Origin: Chionis minor | Taxonomy: Eukaryota; Chordata; Aves; Charadriiformes; Chionididae | Assembly: GCA_013398295.1 (NCBI GenBank) | Contig: VZSF01011264.1 | Coordinates: 186,001 to 250,000, forward strand | Length of the DNA stretch: 64,000 nt | Direction: 5' to 3' | Shown here: in pieces, positions 21,566-36,000 of the stretch | How positions within the stretch are numbered: the first letter of the stretch is position 1 | How the letters are laid out: the number at the start of each line of letters is the position of its first letter | Notes under the pieces: generated by a model | Database searches by the model: none | Seen by the model: the letters and a program-made list of their open reading frames with translations, nothing else | What the model was told of the DNA's origin: nothing | Program-made: the position numbers and the translations under genes

Positions 21566-24500
21566 GTTGTGTGCTGTACATGTCTAAAAATGTATATACG
21601 CTTTTAAATAGCAATTAAACGAACCCTCTTCCAGATTTTTCTGATCAATTCCCCCAGTAAAATGGAAACAATCTTATAAAAACTTCCTTAAACTAAGCAG
21701 AAGCAGCCACGCTTTTCTGCTAAATATTATATGGGTGCGCAAAGTACTCCACTGCACATTCACATAACTGACTGCCACAGATACCAATTTTGAGCTACTA
21801 TTTCATTTCTGGCTTTCTAAGGGGTCTGCTTCAGTGCTTTGGGGAAGAGGGAGCTGCCAAGCCCACTGCTAACTCAACCCCCTTTTTGTTCTTCAAAATG
21901 AGTTCGGTTGAACGAGTCCAATGCGCAGTAAATTACCGAGAGGTCTCAGGCTTTCTGTCTTTGTTGTTAAGATACGTGGGCAGTATTGCCAAGGGTAAAT
22001 ACAGCTGGAAGGACTGCAGCAGGGTGCATACGTTGAGACAGCAATTGGGCTTGAAGCAGCATTAAGCTATTGCAGAGGGAGAGGCACAGTCTTGTAATAC
22101 TGAATTATGGGACTGGTACACTTTGGGGTTGTACGTAGGAAGGAAACTCGGTGTCTCTTTCCATCTTATGTATAAAATTCAAATACGTGCTCCCTTCTAC
22201 CTCTAGACGTTCTTCCCAGCTAGCTGGGGGATAGAGGGATCATTAATTAGGAGGATTTTTTTTTTTACACTACAGCTGAATAAAAGTTTCAGTGTCTCTT
22301 TTTTTTTTTTAATCTAGGGAGCTCTAAAGAACCATCTCACCCCGAGGGGCATTCCACCGATGTTTGCAAACTCTGTTTTGCTCTTGTTAAAGCACCTGTT
22401 GTAGAGGTACAGCTGTGTGGTAATTGTTCAAGCTTGAAAGAACCCCTTCCAGTTTCGAGTCTTACCAACGGTGTGGAGTATCTTTGGGCACATTCTTCCT
22501 TTCAGGGTTTGCTTTGGTTATCTGGGTGTTTCTGAGGATGAGCGCAGTTTTTCCAAGTGGAAAGGTGCAGGAATAAATAACTTTCAACATTCTTTTCTCT
22601 GATTATGGAGAAGGCCATTTTCAGTTATCCTCGAAGTGTGCTTTCTTGGTCTCTCTGTAATACGCGCTGCTCCTTTATTGACAGAACAGTTTGCCAGGTT
22701 CCTGAGATATGAAAGGCCTAAGGCTGGCTGCAAAGTAGTATTTCCTGAAATCTGTCTAGGCAAGTATCCCCCATCAGCCCAGACTCTTTCTGTTCTCCGT
22801 GGCAGTGGCTTTAAATGGTATCCTGAGATTTGTTTCCTTTCACATAATTTTTGGCAGCAGGATTCATCAAGGGAGTTGCAATAAACCTAGAGTTGGAAAT
22901 GGGTAGCATGATACAAAGATGCTTCATGAGCCAGTTCCTCTGCAGAGCTATTGTTCTTGCTCAGTGAAAATACTATATGCTTTCTTACAGAGGCATAATT
23001 GCTTCTTGAACCAGGAGCTAATTTCTTGAAATAAACTTGGGAGACATCTATCAACGTTTAGCTGGGGACTTTTTAAAGTGGAGGCTGGAGTAGGGTGAAG
23101 GAGGAACATGAAAGTTGTCTTTACATTGATTTTCCAGTCAAAGTTTTACCCACAAAACTGCTTGGTAGGTTTTCGCGTTTCTTGTGAAGGTGGCTAGCGC
23201 TGGTGACGTAAAAGATGTGGTATTGTTACAGGGACTGCTTTGTGCTTGTTCCTCCTGTGCTCAGCGCAGGGGTAACTACCACAGATCGCCATGCTGCTCT
23301 CCATTTTTAGGGTATGGCTTCATGAGATGCCGTGAGGGACTTCAGAGCCAGCGGCATCTGGACACCTTAGTATCATCAAGCAATCGAACAGATAAAACCA
23401 CTGCCAAAATTCTTACTGAATTTACCTTCCACAGCAAACAAGCCATCCCGCTCCACCCGGTCGGAGGCTTTTCTATCAACAGCACGTAGCTTTGTGCACA
23501 GCCTGGCTGAGCCCGAGGAAGCGAATCTCTTACCAAGCTTGTGAGCGATACAGCTAGTGAATTCATTATCCCAACAGCTTCGTAAAGCTGTTCCTCAGCG
23601 GTGCTGTCACTGCGTCAAGTCAGTCTGACCAAAACCTGCTGTTAATGAAACAGCGCGTCTTGATATTTGTTCACTTCTGGCATTCCGCATGTCTTTCACC
23701 AGTAGTTGTAAAACTCCTGGAATTTCACCACCTCAGAATCTATCTTCAAAAGGAGCTTTAGCTGGACTTCCTTTTGTGATAGCTCCAGCTTTTCATCTTT
23801 TACAGTTATCCGATGAATTTAAAATTCCATCATCCCATAATTTTTTAAGACGTCTCAAATTCTTAAACATCCCGAATGTTCTTGTGTTTTTATTAAGCTC
23901 AATTCTGTCCTTTAATGTCCCTTAAGTTTTGGGTTTTGTAAAAAACCAACCAAATAAATAAATAAATCCATCTCTTCTGTAATATCTCTAGAAGAGTTTT
24001 TGGCTTTTTGGTTGCATTCATTAGCTTGAGTGTAGCTCAAGTTTTAATATTTCACTTTGATTTATGCGCAGTTTTCTCTAGCACTATGATGACTTTGGCT
24101 TGTATTTTGAAATATATTGCTGTTTCTAAAGTACTTCTTTTTGCCAAATTCTCTTTTGCATTTCCTGTCATCTGAGCTTTTATGTATCTTCCCGTGCTTT
24201 AAGTCAACTTTTGTCTTGGAAGCAGAGACATACAAATTAATAGATTCCAGTACGCACCTCTGGAGCAGAGGGGAAGGTTTGACGATTTCTGCTGAAGGGG
24301 CCACTTTCCAAGCCCTCCTTGACACCACTCTCTAGGTCACCAAGTCCTTCTCCAGGTAGGCATGTGTTGCCAGTAAAAGATCCAGCATGTCCTTGAAAAT
24401 TAGGCACTAGCTCTGAATAAGGCAGTGCTGGAAGCTGGGTCCGTACAGTGCCTGAAGGAGCTGCAGATCAGAGGGCCAGCGGTCCAGCCGGTGATCGCTG

Positions 24501-24611
24501 TTTACACATATTATCGTCGGATCCAAAGGAATTTACTTGGATCAGTACCCCCATCGCGCTGGGTCCATGCGAACACAGAGAATGACCAAATAATTTGAAA
24601 ACTATGGTGTG

Positions 24612-24669
24612 CTTGTGCCTACCTGACCTTGTGCCTACCCGACCTTGTTCCTACCCGACTTTGTGCCTT
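24612..24669 (+). repeat. 16-bp tandem repeat, about 3.6 copies
   Basis: Units starting at 24612, 24628, 24644 and 24660 follow 'cttgtgcctacccgac' with single-base changes. It is a small minisatellite with no coding role seen. Confidence 0.9.
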
Positions 24670-24952
24670 GGAAAATTTTCCTCTGCCCTGGTGGGAATGC
24701 ACCCGGCTTAGCCCTCGCTTTGCTTCAGCTTCTTCCCGTCACCCATGGGATGGGGAACATGAACGGTGGAGTGGAAAAGCCCTCTGCTCATTTTTTCTTT
24801 ATATTTTAAAAGGAAGTAAAGATACAAAAGGAGCTAGCACGCAGGTTAAGGGTCACCCTTATTGTCTTTCATACTGGCATCTCCCGTGTGGTTGGGATCT
24901 TGCGGTGACTTGAGAACATGGCATCACGAGGTCGTGCTGCTCTTAGCTGACA

Positions 24953-25864
24953 TCATGAGCTCAGTGCCATCAGCGTGAGCTTGGCTTCCTCCCAGCCTGC
25001 AGCATTGCTTCCTCGCCCCGGGGTGGCATGGGTTGTCTGAGCATGGCCTGCAGTCTCCTGCCTTGCTAAGCTGCCCTTGGAACAGTCGCTTTCGTGGTTC
25101 CCCTTCCAGCTTTTCAACTCCTTCCTCCAAGTTAGAAATCTTGGAGGAGAGGCGGGAGTGAGCGAGCCACGTGGTGCCTTTTTGCCACAGGGATGACTGC
25201 TGGTTAGGCTGTCAGGCCATGGTGCTAGCTTGGATTTGCCACAGGGATGACTGCTGGTTAGGCTGTCAGGCCATGGTGCTAGCTTGGATCTTGCCAGCTC
25301 ATCAGGTGAATCCTTTGGTTTTTTCTTGGATTTCTGATGGTATGTGCCAGACAAGTAAGTGTGGCAGTTTTCCCTCTGGAAGGCTTGGATATCTGCTGTC
25401 TTCTTCCCTGTGGATTTGACCCAACGGGGCTGAGACAGACCCTGCTCCCGTGCTTGTTCTGTGGAGACAGGGTGAGCTGGCCCGTCGTCTCCACTGTGGG
25501 AGAAAGAGCACGTTGACTTCTTGCTATGGTTTCTGCGTGTCTGAAGATGTATGTGCAGGTACACTGGAGAAAAACAGCTTCTCTGTACTTGGGTTACACC
25601 GGCAGGTGTTGTAAGAAGGTGTTTCTGCAGATTTAAGGGTACAGTTTTTTCCCCTCCTTCTCCAAGCGAGCTCAGAGGGGTATGAAGATGTGTCAAGAGC
25701 GTGGGGTGTACGTACCTGTTTTCCCACTGTGAGGTCTTCTTTTCTGAAGCAATTCCACCATTCGTTTTCTGGTGACGGGAGGTGTGTTTACACGTCTCGC
25801 GTTGTAAACCTGGTTCTCTGGGGATGATCAGCTCCACTGGTTGACTGACAGATTGTGTTTTCAA
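24953..25864 (-). other. 304-codon antisense ORF of unknown status
   Basis: The longest gap-free open frame in the window, from an ATG complementary to 25862-25864 to a stop at 24953, antisense within the probable FNIP1 intron 1. It contains a duplicated 18-residue block (SKLAPWPDSLTSSHPCGK) from a 54-bp tandem repeat. Composition is Ser/Thr/Lys/His-rich with no signal peptide, membrane segment or recognised domain. It could be chance openness in moderately GC-rich sequence, a decayed gene, a lineage-specific gene, or a non-coding RNA. No promoter or strong polyadenylation signal is evident on the - strand. Confidence 0.2.
25181..25288 (+). repeat. Perfect 54-bp tandem duplication
   Basis: Two identical 54-base copies (25181-25234 and 25235-25288), each starting 'tttgccacagggatgactgc'. 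Identity between copies suggests a recent event. The period is a multiple of three, so the open antisense frame is preserved. Confidence 0.97.
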
Positions 25865-28800
25865 AGGGGTTTATCCTTCGCTGTGTGTATGCTTCTGAGT
25901 TAGCCTCTGCTCATGGTGACAGCTTGGATGAATTTAGACTCCTGTTCTGGAATAAACTGGTCCAGTGTGACTTGGAGCTTGAAACTTGTGTTGTAATTTT
26001 GGCTGAGTGCTGGAGGTGACCACTTTAGAAGCGTGTTTTACGAGTGGAAAGTAATGCACACGGTGGTTTCATGCTCAGAGGCTCTGTTCCCTCCTCTTGC
26101 TACATCTGGAGCAGAATGTCTGCAGAATCACATGTTCGTGAGTAATGTTAGGAAAAATGCAGAGCTCAGTTGCAGCAGCGAATCCACAGCGTGGTTGTGC
26201 TGGGCTTCCAGAACCGGCCAAGAGCAGAATTTGTCTCTGAGGACTTGAAAAATTTTGCGTTTGTCGTGTAGAGAACCTTAATCTATAAAATAGCTGCTGG
26301 AGGAGAGGAAAAAAAAAAAAAGCCCATTAAAAACAGGAAGTAATTTTAGACATCTGTTAAATGACTCGCTAGTGCACCAGCTACTCCACCTTACACCGAG
26401 TGGTAAGAGAATTCATATATGGGAAATACTCCTTTGAGAAAACTCATTTGTACAAAATACACAAGCAATTCTGCTGTGCCTACGGAATGTGACCATAATG
26501 ATTGCATTCAAAAGGGGCAGTCCTCTCTGCAGGATTAATCACTTATTTCTAAAAATACATGCCGAAATGTGTTCTGCTCCGTAGAAGTGTGAACGGTTAT
26601 TATGCAGTCTTTGTATCAAAAGGGATTTATTTATTTTTACAACAATGCATTGTGCTTGTTGCTTGGTGCTCAACTGAAGCTTTTAATTGAGGTAATTCTG
26701 CACATTTGCCTAAGTAGTATGACCTTTTTCTTTTCTGAAACCAATAGCTTCTGTAGATACTGTTATACGGAATACAACACACTACAGAGAAACTTGTTCA
26801 AACACGTGAATTACAGCACAAAATACTAAACCAACTACATATAGAATATCAACAGTGCGTGCGTGTAACATGCATCCATGAGTACAATGTGTTTGTACAA
26901 AGTTTTCTGTCTTTTGGAAAAAGTAATTTCATAGCCCTTATTAAGTGATTTAACTTTTGGATTTAAGCAGTTTGAATACATGTAAAGGCTCTTTAGTTGA
27001 AACAGTCCTGCCTGATGCTTTTGGGGTGATAATCGGGGCATCTTCCAGCTTTTATGTGATATCTACCTTTGAAACTTTGGCCTTGAAAGAACCCCCCGTT
27101 TTGTACAGGTGAAGGACTCTCTGCAGTGTGGCTCAGCGACAGGCAGCTCGGCTGGGGACACCCCCTGTCCACTTCAGCCTGAGCAAGTCAACAACCCAAC
27201 AACTCTCCGTGCTCGGTCGCGGCGTGAGCATGGACCTTTCCTGAAAGCCACGATCTTGAAGCGTTGGAAATGACCTGTCGCACACACGACTGGTCCTGCT
27301 CTGTTTCTCCAGGATGTTTCCACAGCTTCGTCAGCAGTGATTTTGGCCTAAAATGAGTAAAATACGTGACAGAAACAACTGTATTTCCTTTAATGTAGGT
27401 ACTGTTCATGCCCTGTGCGTTCGTGGTACTTGATACTCCTCTGGATCTGCGTGCGCCTCGTTAGCAGCGTCTTCAGATGTCTTTCCCTTACTCCAGCCAA
27501 AACGTCAACAAAACATAAAACTTCTAAGAGCACCACAAACCCTCTACCCTTTCAGTTTGTGTGATATATAACTGGAAAGAAACAGGAGCCAAATTACAGT
27601 TCTCTGCCATCTGTTTTAGTTGATAAATGAAGAAACTGAGCTCAGTTCAGCCCTGGCTTAAGGTCCTGGCATTGTGCCTATTTAAGCCTGAGCAGTATCT
27701 TCACCCCAGTTCCTGTGTCATTTTCCACTTTCGGAGAGAGAGAAGGTATATTTTTTTCTTCGAGCATCACCCGTAGGAGCAGTTGCTTTGCTCATATGCT
27801 CACTTTGGGTTTTATTTTAGCCTCAGCACCTATGGAAATGGTGGCTCACGCGGCACTCGGTCTCACGCTCCCCACTTCAGTCATTTCTAAACCTTTTGCT
27901 CAAGTTCAGTCGCGTGTGGTGGAGAATGCAAGAAGTCCAAAGTGAGCCGAGTTTCTGTAACCCGGGTGAAAATCCTGCGCGTGCTGTTGGGCTCCTTCTG
28001 CCCGTTGGTACCCGGGGAGCTCTGAGGTGGCTACACCTCGTTGTGTTGTGTTTTCCGGTGGGCACGTCGGAAGAGGTGTGGGGACAGCCAGAGTGTGGGT
28101 ATCTTGTCAGAAGACAGTAGGCACGTGGCTTCACAGTTTGCTCAGGGAACAACTGTAGTGTGACCACAAGAAAGACCAGTGCTGGACTACTGTGAATACT
28201 GGAATATCGAAATCTCTGCTGAATTATTCTGCTTTCTAGCTAGTACTAAAATACACACCATCTACGACATAGCCACCTTTCTCGTGCCGCATGTGCATTC
28301 CTTGCACAGCTTTGTCCCTGGGAAAAAACAGGCCTCCGAGGACTGTGGACTCAGCACTTAGTTTGCCACGTTTTGGGGTAATTATGAAAGAGGACCCTAA
28401 GTCAGAAGGAAGCACGAGTGAGTAGTTAGCTGAGAAATGCACTATCAAACAGGAATGCGATTTTTGCTGGTGTTTTTTGCCCCCCTGAAGACCTACCTAG
28501 AAAATGTTCTTACCATCTGAAGAGTTGCCGGGATGGTTAGTTTACTCCTTTTCCTGAAACTTGATGCTAGGAATTGGTAGAAAACCAGAGTTAGCTCAGG
28601 TGTTAATGAAAAACAGGCGCAAATGATAAACTGCGATTGTGTGCGCAGAGAACAGGGGCTGCAAAACGCGGGGTGAGGGTGCTTTCCTCCTCGGAAGCTT
28701 GTTCTAGTTGACGTTATCTGAACGTCTGAGAAGCTCAGGAAGACGTCTGCCAGAATTTTCTTGTTCCTACAGGAAAAATAACAGTATTACCCCCTAAGAC

Positions 28801-30027
28801 AGAGTTAAAGAAATGCCTCAAATGTTAGGACAGTGAATTGGCTTACAACACTAACTGTGTGTCTATTTAAAGGCAGCACAAACTCTGACATATCTCTTAA
28901 ATAGTCAGAAAAAGGTGGTTGGTTTTTTTTTAGTACTTAAACACATTTCAGCTGCTCTGAGTTACTGGAAATTACTCTACTTTCTTAGTAGAAAAGGAAA
29001 TTGTTCTACTGACAGCATGGAGGGCTAAGAAGCTGTGAAAATGAACATGTTGGTTTCTTAACTACGTGTATTTTTTAGTCATACAAGAGATGCTAATCAT
29101 GAACTCATGACCTCTTCTTTTTCCAAAACACATAATTAAGAAGTATAGAATTAAAAAATCAAAGCAACTTAAAATAAATTCTTACGACACTGTAACAGAA
29201 TTATATCTTTATTTAAACAGAAATGTTTATCAAACTTTCTTTTTCAAATAAGCAAAAATACCACTTTGGTATGAGACTGATTTAATTTACTTGCTTTATA
29301 TTTTAGTGCCTTTTTTCATGGTGGCTTATGTGCAGTTACCTCACAAATGAATTATTTTGCTTAGTCTGAAAGTGTATGTATTTTAAAATGTGTCATCAGA
29401 TTTTCTTTTTCACTTGAAGAATGCTCATAGCAGGGCTAGCAAGCTGGTGTTTGTGTGTTGCGTAAGACTTCTTTTCACTTTGGGGTCGGAAGATAAGAAA
29501 CTGGGTATTAGGTTTTTTGTTTATTTGGGTTTTAGTGTTTTGGTTTGGTCCTCCCACCTGGATTTGGTATGTATTCATTTGAAGACTGGTCTTTTCTATT
29601 AGAAGCCAGCAGGACAAATCAGCTAAATTACACTCAAGACAGGACATTAGTCCACACCCCACTGGAGAAAAAAAACCTGCAAGAGAAAGTAAAAATTCAC
29701 TAATGGTAATTGTTCTCATCTGTATGGGTAGTGAAAACAGGAAAGCAAAATGTACAGGGAGCAGGGAGTTTGACAAGAGGTTGTTTCTGTATAAATTTAA
29801 AAAAAATAAGAGAAATTTAAATACAAAATGGCACAGTCCTATAAAGTGCCGAGTATCCTCAGCACAACTCGTCGGGGTTTGAAGGCTTTCAGTGGTGCAG
29901 CCTTGACCTTTGCTAAAGAATATTTATGCTGGAAAAGAGATCCTAAGAGCGAGAACGACCTCGTCTCCTCTGTGTATATGTGTGTGTGTGTCTGTATACA
30001 TACATCTGTATATTCCAAAATATACCC

Positions 30028-30053
30028 AGGTGCCTTCCTTAGGTGCCTTCCTT
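30028..30053 (+). repeat. 13-bp tandem duplication
   Basis: 'aggtgccttcctt' is repeated exactly at 30028-30040 and 30041-30053, just after a TG/TA-rich tract. It is probably replication slippage. Confidence 0.9.
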
Positions 30054-33000
30054 TGCTGCCAGGGCAGTGAGTGTATGGGCGCCTGTATAAACTCCCAGTG
30101 ATGGGAAGGCTGTAAAGCAACAGCCTTCCTGCCTTCTTCAGCAGCGTGCTGGGCTGTTGTCTCCGTAGTAAGGCCTTTTGTGTTTCCCCCAGCAGCCAGA
30201 TAGATAAATTCAGTATACACGTACGCTGTGTAGACCGCCCTACGTAGTTTCAATGTAATGCTGGACACGCTTGTTTGCTTCTTAGATCAGAACCATAGTT
30301 CTAAGATTTTTTTCATTGGGATTTAGGGGGGTCGTAGGTGCTGTATAGATAGAAGCTAAGATGCAAGCAACAGGAGAGATGGAGAAACCCATAATCTTTA
30401 TTTTCTTTCACTTTTTCTCGTCCGCTTGCAGCCCTAGAGCAGCTGGAGACCACAGTTCACGTGCCCTCTGGTAGGTGGTCTGGCTCCACCTTCTGCATAG
30501 CAGCAGTAAAGCAGAGGGGAGAGGGGTGCAGGAGGCTTTTATTTGGAGGGTGTAACATGAGCAACAACAGCTGCGAAGTACGAAAAATATATAAAATACA
30601 TAATGCTGGGTATGAAGTGAGCGTAATGAGTATAAAGTGGTAGCATTTTGGAGTGGCTCTGTGTTCAGAAAGGTACAAAGATACACGTGCAAGTGTCACT
30701 GGAAGCAGTTGGATGGTGCTGCTGTGATTTAGTGCATACGTTTTACAGGATTCTTTCTGCTTCCTATTCCCTGAGCCTCGTAAAGTTCCCCCTCATCATC
30801 GCTGTCCCTGTTGCTGGGCACCCTGCTTTGGTAACCAGTATTTACACACATGGGCACACGCACAGAGGAAGAAAAGGGTTAAAGCCCAGCTCACTTTCCC
30901 TTCCATTCTTCTGTGCTCTCCTTAGTTTTGTCCTGCCGGAGACCTGCAGTGCTGCCTCTCCTTTCTGAGGGTTTCTCCTGGGTGCTGTACCATCCCCTCC
31001 TCCTCCTGCCACAAGCCGTAGGGTGCATCCTGTTTGGGGTTACTGCTGTGTCACTTCAAATGACATGCGCTAGCATGAGAAGGGGAAAGGGAAATGAAGA
31101 GCCAAGCGAGCGATTACTTTGCCAACAGCTCCTTTCCAAAAAAAAAAAAAAAAAACAAACCCAACAAAACAACCCAGTCCGAAATGTCCTGGTGGCATTG
31201 ACAGCTATTGCTGTCCAGCACGTGAGCGTTTCTTTCCTGTTGATGCAGCAGAATAAATAGCTGCGTGTGGTGCTGTTGCTGGTTCACAGCAGGACACCCG
31301 CAGCACCAGGCGTCTTCGAGTTCCCCCATCTTACAGATGCTCGTGTGGATGGGCTGAATAGGGGGGAAAAAAGATGAGGCAAGAAAATACTTTTGAATGC
31401 GGAAGCAAAGCTGAGTCTGCCACTCCATAGGAATGAAAGGAAACAAGAAATGCTTTTTTTTGTTCTCGTTAGACTGTGGTACGTAAACTATAGAAGATGC
31501 AAGAGCTGATGCTGAGCTGATCAGAGCTGGTCGGGGAAGTGGCTCGTTCTCCTGCAGCCCCGGGAGAGTCCGTCCAGGAGACAGTCAGGAGTTGCCCCAG
31601 CCACATCTGTTGGCAAGCTGTGTTGGCTGGGAGTGTCTGGAACTATATTCTCATCAAATCCATTACTGCCAGCAAAAAGGGGTTTATTGAACGTACACTA
31701 AATATATATATATCTTGATTAAGTACAACCTCTCCCAGTGGAGCAATGTAGGTTTTATCAAGGGTTTCTGTTGATTCTGTGAGCTGTGAGGCAGAGCTGG
31801 TTTGTAGCGTGTGTTCCACCTCGACCCTGCGATAAGGAAGGTGTGTGTTTGCAGTGAGTTTCAGTGCTGATACCCAGGGAGGGCTGAACCTGCAATTCCT
31901 TTATCAGGGACCAAGACTTTAACAGTAAGAAAAGCTATGTGGACACATCGGAGGTGTTTTCAGCTGGCACTCAGAGCTTGCACGTATCTGTCTTGTGGAG
32001 TTTTCAGGAAGACTCGACCAGTTCAGTTGTTCTTCAGCAGAAAATCCCTCTAGGTGGATAATTGTGTTGAAAAGCTTACTTTGTTTAATCATCACAAGGC
32101 ATGGACAGCCCTACATTGTATTTTCCATTCCTACCAGTCTTAGAAACCCAAGACGGTGAGCACAAAGAGAGACTTGGAAAACTGAAGGAGACAGCAGAAG
32201 ATGTGGGAGTACAGAGCTCAGTATGGCAGTGAGCAAAGCACTCTGTCGCAAACCCGGTAGAACACTTTGCTGAGTTTGGTTTAAAGATTAAGCAGCTCCT
32301 TTAAAATCAGGGGGACCAATTAGCTGGCTGACAGCTAACAGCATGCTTAAGTGCTCTTCTGCTTTGGGGAACCAAAATATTCAGGACCTCACAGTTGTAG
32401 TGCACTTGTTTGTTGGTGCCGGGCCGTTGCATTATTCTGGTAGTCTGTATTTTTTTGCAGATATTAAATGAAGTTCTATGACCATGTGGCTTGTTCAGGC
32501 GTCTGATTTTGATTTGTCCTCATGTCCTTCTGAGTTACATAAAAGTGAAGTCAAGCAATGCATTTAGTGTCTGCTCTATATAGATCTACCTGAAATAGTT
32601 TCGGGTCACCTTTGCATGCTTAATTTGGAAAACAATTGAGCAGCATGACTCCTGCCTTGGAGAATTGAGCAGTCTAGGCTCCTCACGGTAGTCTTGGGGC
32701 TCTTGCAATATCTACGCAAATCAAGATCTCATCCCTTCCACAAATTAAGTAGGGGCCCGTTCAACTCGTAGAGCCAGTAAGGGAGGGACGTTCAGTTCAC
32801 GGGTTGGAGCCAAGTTAGAAAAGTCTTCCCTCCTGAAAAGCAGCTGTAGGATAGATCCAGTCCGCCTAGATAGTCATTAATGCTATTTGGCAGATCTGTG
32901 AAAGTGTTCCTAATTGTTTCTGGTTCAGAGCCCAGCAGAAGTCTTGAGATGCAGCGACCTTCCTGGTTAGCAGTGCTGGGGGTTAACTAAGGGGTTGGTT

Positions 33001-36000
33001 AAGGGCTCCCAGGTGTAGGGCTGTCACAGAAGCAAGTAACTGCTCTGTGCGCAGAAAGGTGGTAGAACTGGGCCAGGCATCGCGTTGGACCTTTTTGAAG
33101 GTGTTGGAGGACGCTTAGATGACAAGTGACAAACACAGGTGTTGGTTCACAGGGAGTATCTCTCATTAGCACGCGTGGGATATTGGTATAAACGAGCATC
33201 GCGATGGATAGACCAGGCTGGGATTTCATCCCGTAGATAGGAATTTGTTATACTTGTTTACACAACCATCCTCTGTCTTTAGTTTGCAGTTGTTCCTGTG
33301 TAACCGAGATGGGGTTTTTGGGAGATCTGCGGGGTGAATAAGGCTGAGTCAGCACTCTGCTTAAGCCATGTGCTTTACTTTAAGTATGTAAGTAGTTTCA
33401 TTGCTCCCAATGAAACCGCTCATGTGCTTAGCATTAGGCATGTGTTTTAAATAAGTTGCTGATCCAGAGTCTAATTTTTTTTTTTTTTGAGTAAAATCTA
33501 CACAAATGAGGAGGGTAAAACTACAAACACACAGTGTTTAAAATGCTACAAATCAAAGGTTTAAGGTGGTATTATTCAGGAAAAAAGCTTTTGCCATTTA
33601 ATGCATTTTAGTGACATGCTGAGCTTAAATGTCGCCTTTGTTGGAAAAATTATCATCATCTGTTAATTTTATGGGACTGTCTTTATAAATGACCCGGTAA
33701 CATAACAAGCGAAAGTTCCCTGTTGTCCTCTGCACCACCAGGCTTTAGACTGAAAGCAGCATTTTGGGATTATCCCTACGTCAAACCTCAGTTGAACCGA
33801 GCGCATTTAAATAATTGTCTGCCAGCTTTTCCCATTACAAAGATACACAGTTTGTGAAATTGGTTTACCATGTGCTGAAAATGTCTTTGATATTTTTAAA
33901 AGCCTGTTGCTATGGCAATCAGACCCCATAACAGAAAAGCTTTTTGGTCATAAGAAGGCGAAGAAATTCGGTTAACATTCAGGAATAAAGCTATAGCAAA
34001 ATAGTTTGGGCTTTTTTTTTCCCCCCAAAAGCAAACAAACCAACCGACCCCAGGAGCAAGCATGATATCCCGAAGCAGCTTGGACCTGGATTACCAGCTG
34101 GAAGGGCACACCCTGCTTGCACTGCGAACGCTCAAACTGGTCTCAGCTCTTATTTATGGTGGAGAATAATGGGGAGTTTGCAAGCATCCTGCTCCAAAAT
34201 CATTGAGATGTCTTTGTGTTTTGTTGTCGTTTTTTTTTCTCTCTCCCATATGGAAGGGTTGAAGTGATTTGATGGTTTGGCTGATGGGCAAAAGGAAACG
34301 CGAGTTTTGCTTCTCAGAACTGGATGTCCCCTTTGTGCTTTGCTAATACAGAAACTGGCAGAACAGGCATTACTTTTTCTTTGACGTTAGGGCTTGCAGC
34401 CCTGTTTCCTTGTGTCTCATGACTGAGTGAATCAACACCTAATTAAACAGTCACATGAGGGACAGAGTAAAACGCTGCTCAGGCACTGATCGTTGTGAAT
34501 CTTTGGAGAGTAACTACTTACATCTGCCTTCCTCCTTCTCCGAGGAACCCTGAACAGCTGCAGCTTTGCTTTTGTTTTTTTTTCTTCTCTTCCTTTTTTT
34601 CCAAGGGAAAAAAGATCACGTAAACCATGACTAAAGCACTGCTGTCTCTGCAGATAAATGAGACCTGGGGTAGGGAAAAGAGAAGACTTGGAATTACTGG
34701 ACAAAATATTGGGAAACTGGAATTGTTTGAGTTTGCGCGCGGGGGATGACTTAGCTGAAGGCTTGAAGTTGTAGTCCTTGTGCATTTGACGCTCCCGGTA
34801 ATTTCACTGGAAATGTGAACGTTGGGCAAGAAAGTACAGTAAGCTCTTTGAGTGGTCCGCGGGGATTCTTGGTATTTTTAATTTTAGTTGTGAGTCGTTC
34901 AGGCACAGCGCGTTACGAAGGGCCCATCACAATTGCTTTCCATCGCTGAGTGGCAAATACTTGTGTGGAGATTTACTGGGCTCTCAATTATCACTCAGTC
35001 ACAAGCGCAGCCACCTTAATCAATTACACGGACGTGGCCTCCAGCCAAGGAATGCTTAACTCCCCATGCTGCCTGCTCGCGCTGTTATGACTTTCACCAC
35101 CGAGGCGATATTTTTTCCCCTTATAAAACTCACGAAACAAGTATTACAGGATGTTTTAATCGGCGTGAGCAGATGGCTGCCTCCACCCTGACCCGGCGGT
35201 GGGCTCCCAGGTGGCGCGCGGGACGTGCGGGGCTGTGCAGTGAGCCCGCCGTGGCCGCTTCTGCTGCCGTCACCTCCTGGCAGCGGAGGTAGCGGTGGTT
35301 TGGGTGCTCCATGGTGCAACATCTCCAGGCTGAAGATATCCACCAGGGGTCATCCTGGCCTGCCTGCTGCAGGGCCAGGGGGGTTTGGGACTCCAGCCTG
35401 GCAGAAGACAGGGTCACCCACAGCCTCCCGGGACCCCTGGGCACAGCATCGCCCAGCACCGCTGGCCCTTCCCAGCACAGCTCACGAGTCAAAAATCACA
35501 CAAGCGCGCACACACACACAAGCAACTGTTAACATTCTAATCTTTCAGCCTTTAAAAAGTTATTTATTTCTTGATAGATCCATCTGATAAAAAAAAAAAA
35601 ATGCTTATTTAGATGTGTTTACTCAGTGTTGGTGCAGAAATCACATGGTATGTCAGGCATAGCTAGAGTGCACTAGCAATTTGTTTATGCACCTTGCAGC
35701 TTTTTTTTTTTTTAATATATATCTCCTAAATTGATTTTGAGAATCAATTGAGAATTTTTGTATTTGGTATTGGTGTTGTATTTGTATTGGTATTGAGAAT
35801 CTCAGTTTTCACTTATGTAAAAGGAAGAAAACTGGCGTAGCCCTTAAGAGTTGCTGGGAAGAACGTGAAAATAAAAGCCTTTAAAGACTCTTTAAGCTGA
35901 AGATAAATACAGGGAATTCAATATTTGTCTATTAAAAAATGAAAATGTCAGGATTCTTCAGCCAACGTACTTTGGTTCCATCAGGAGTCATTGAAGGGTT

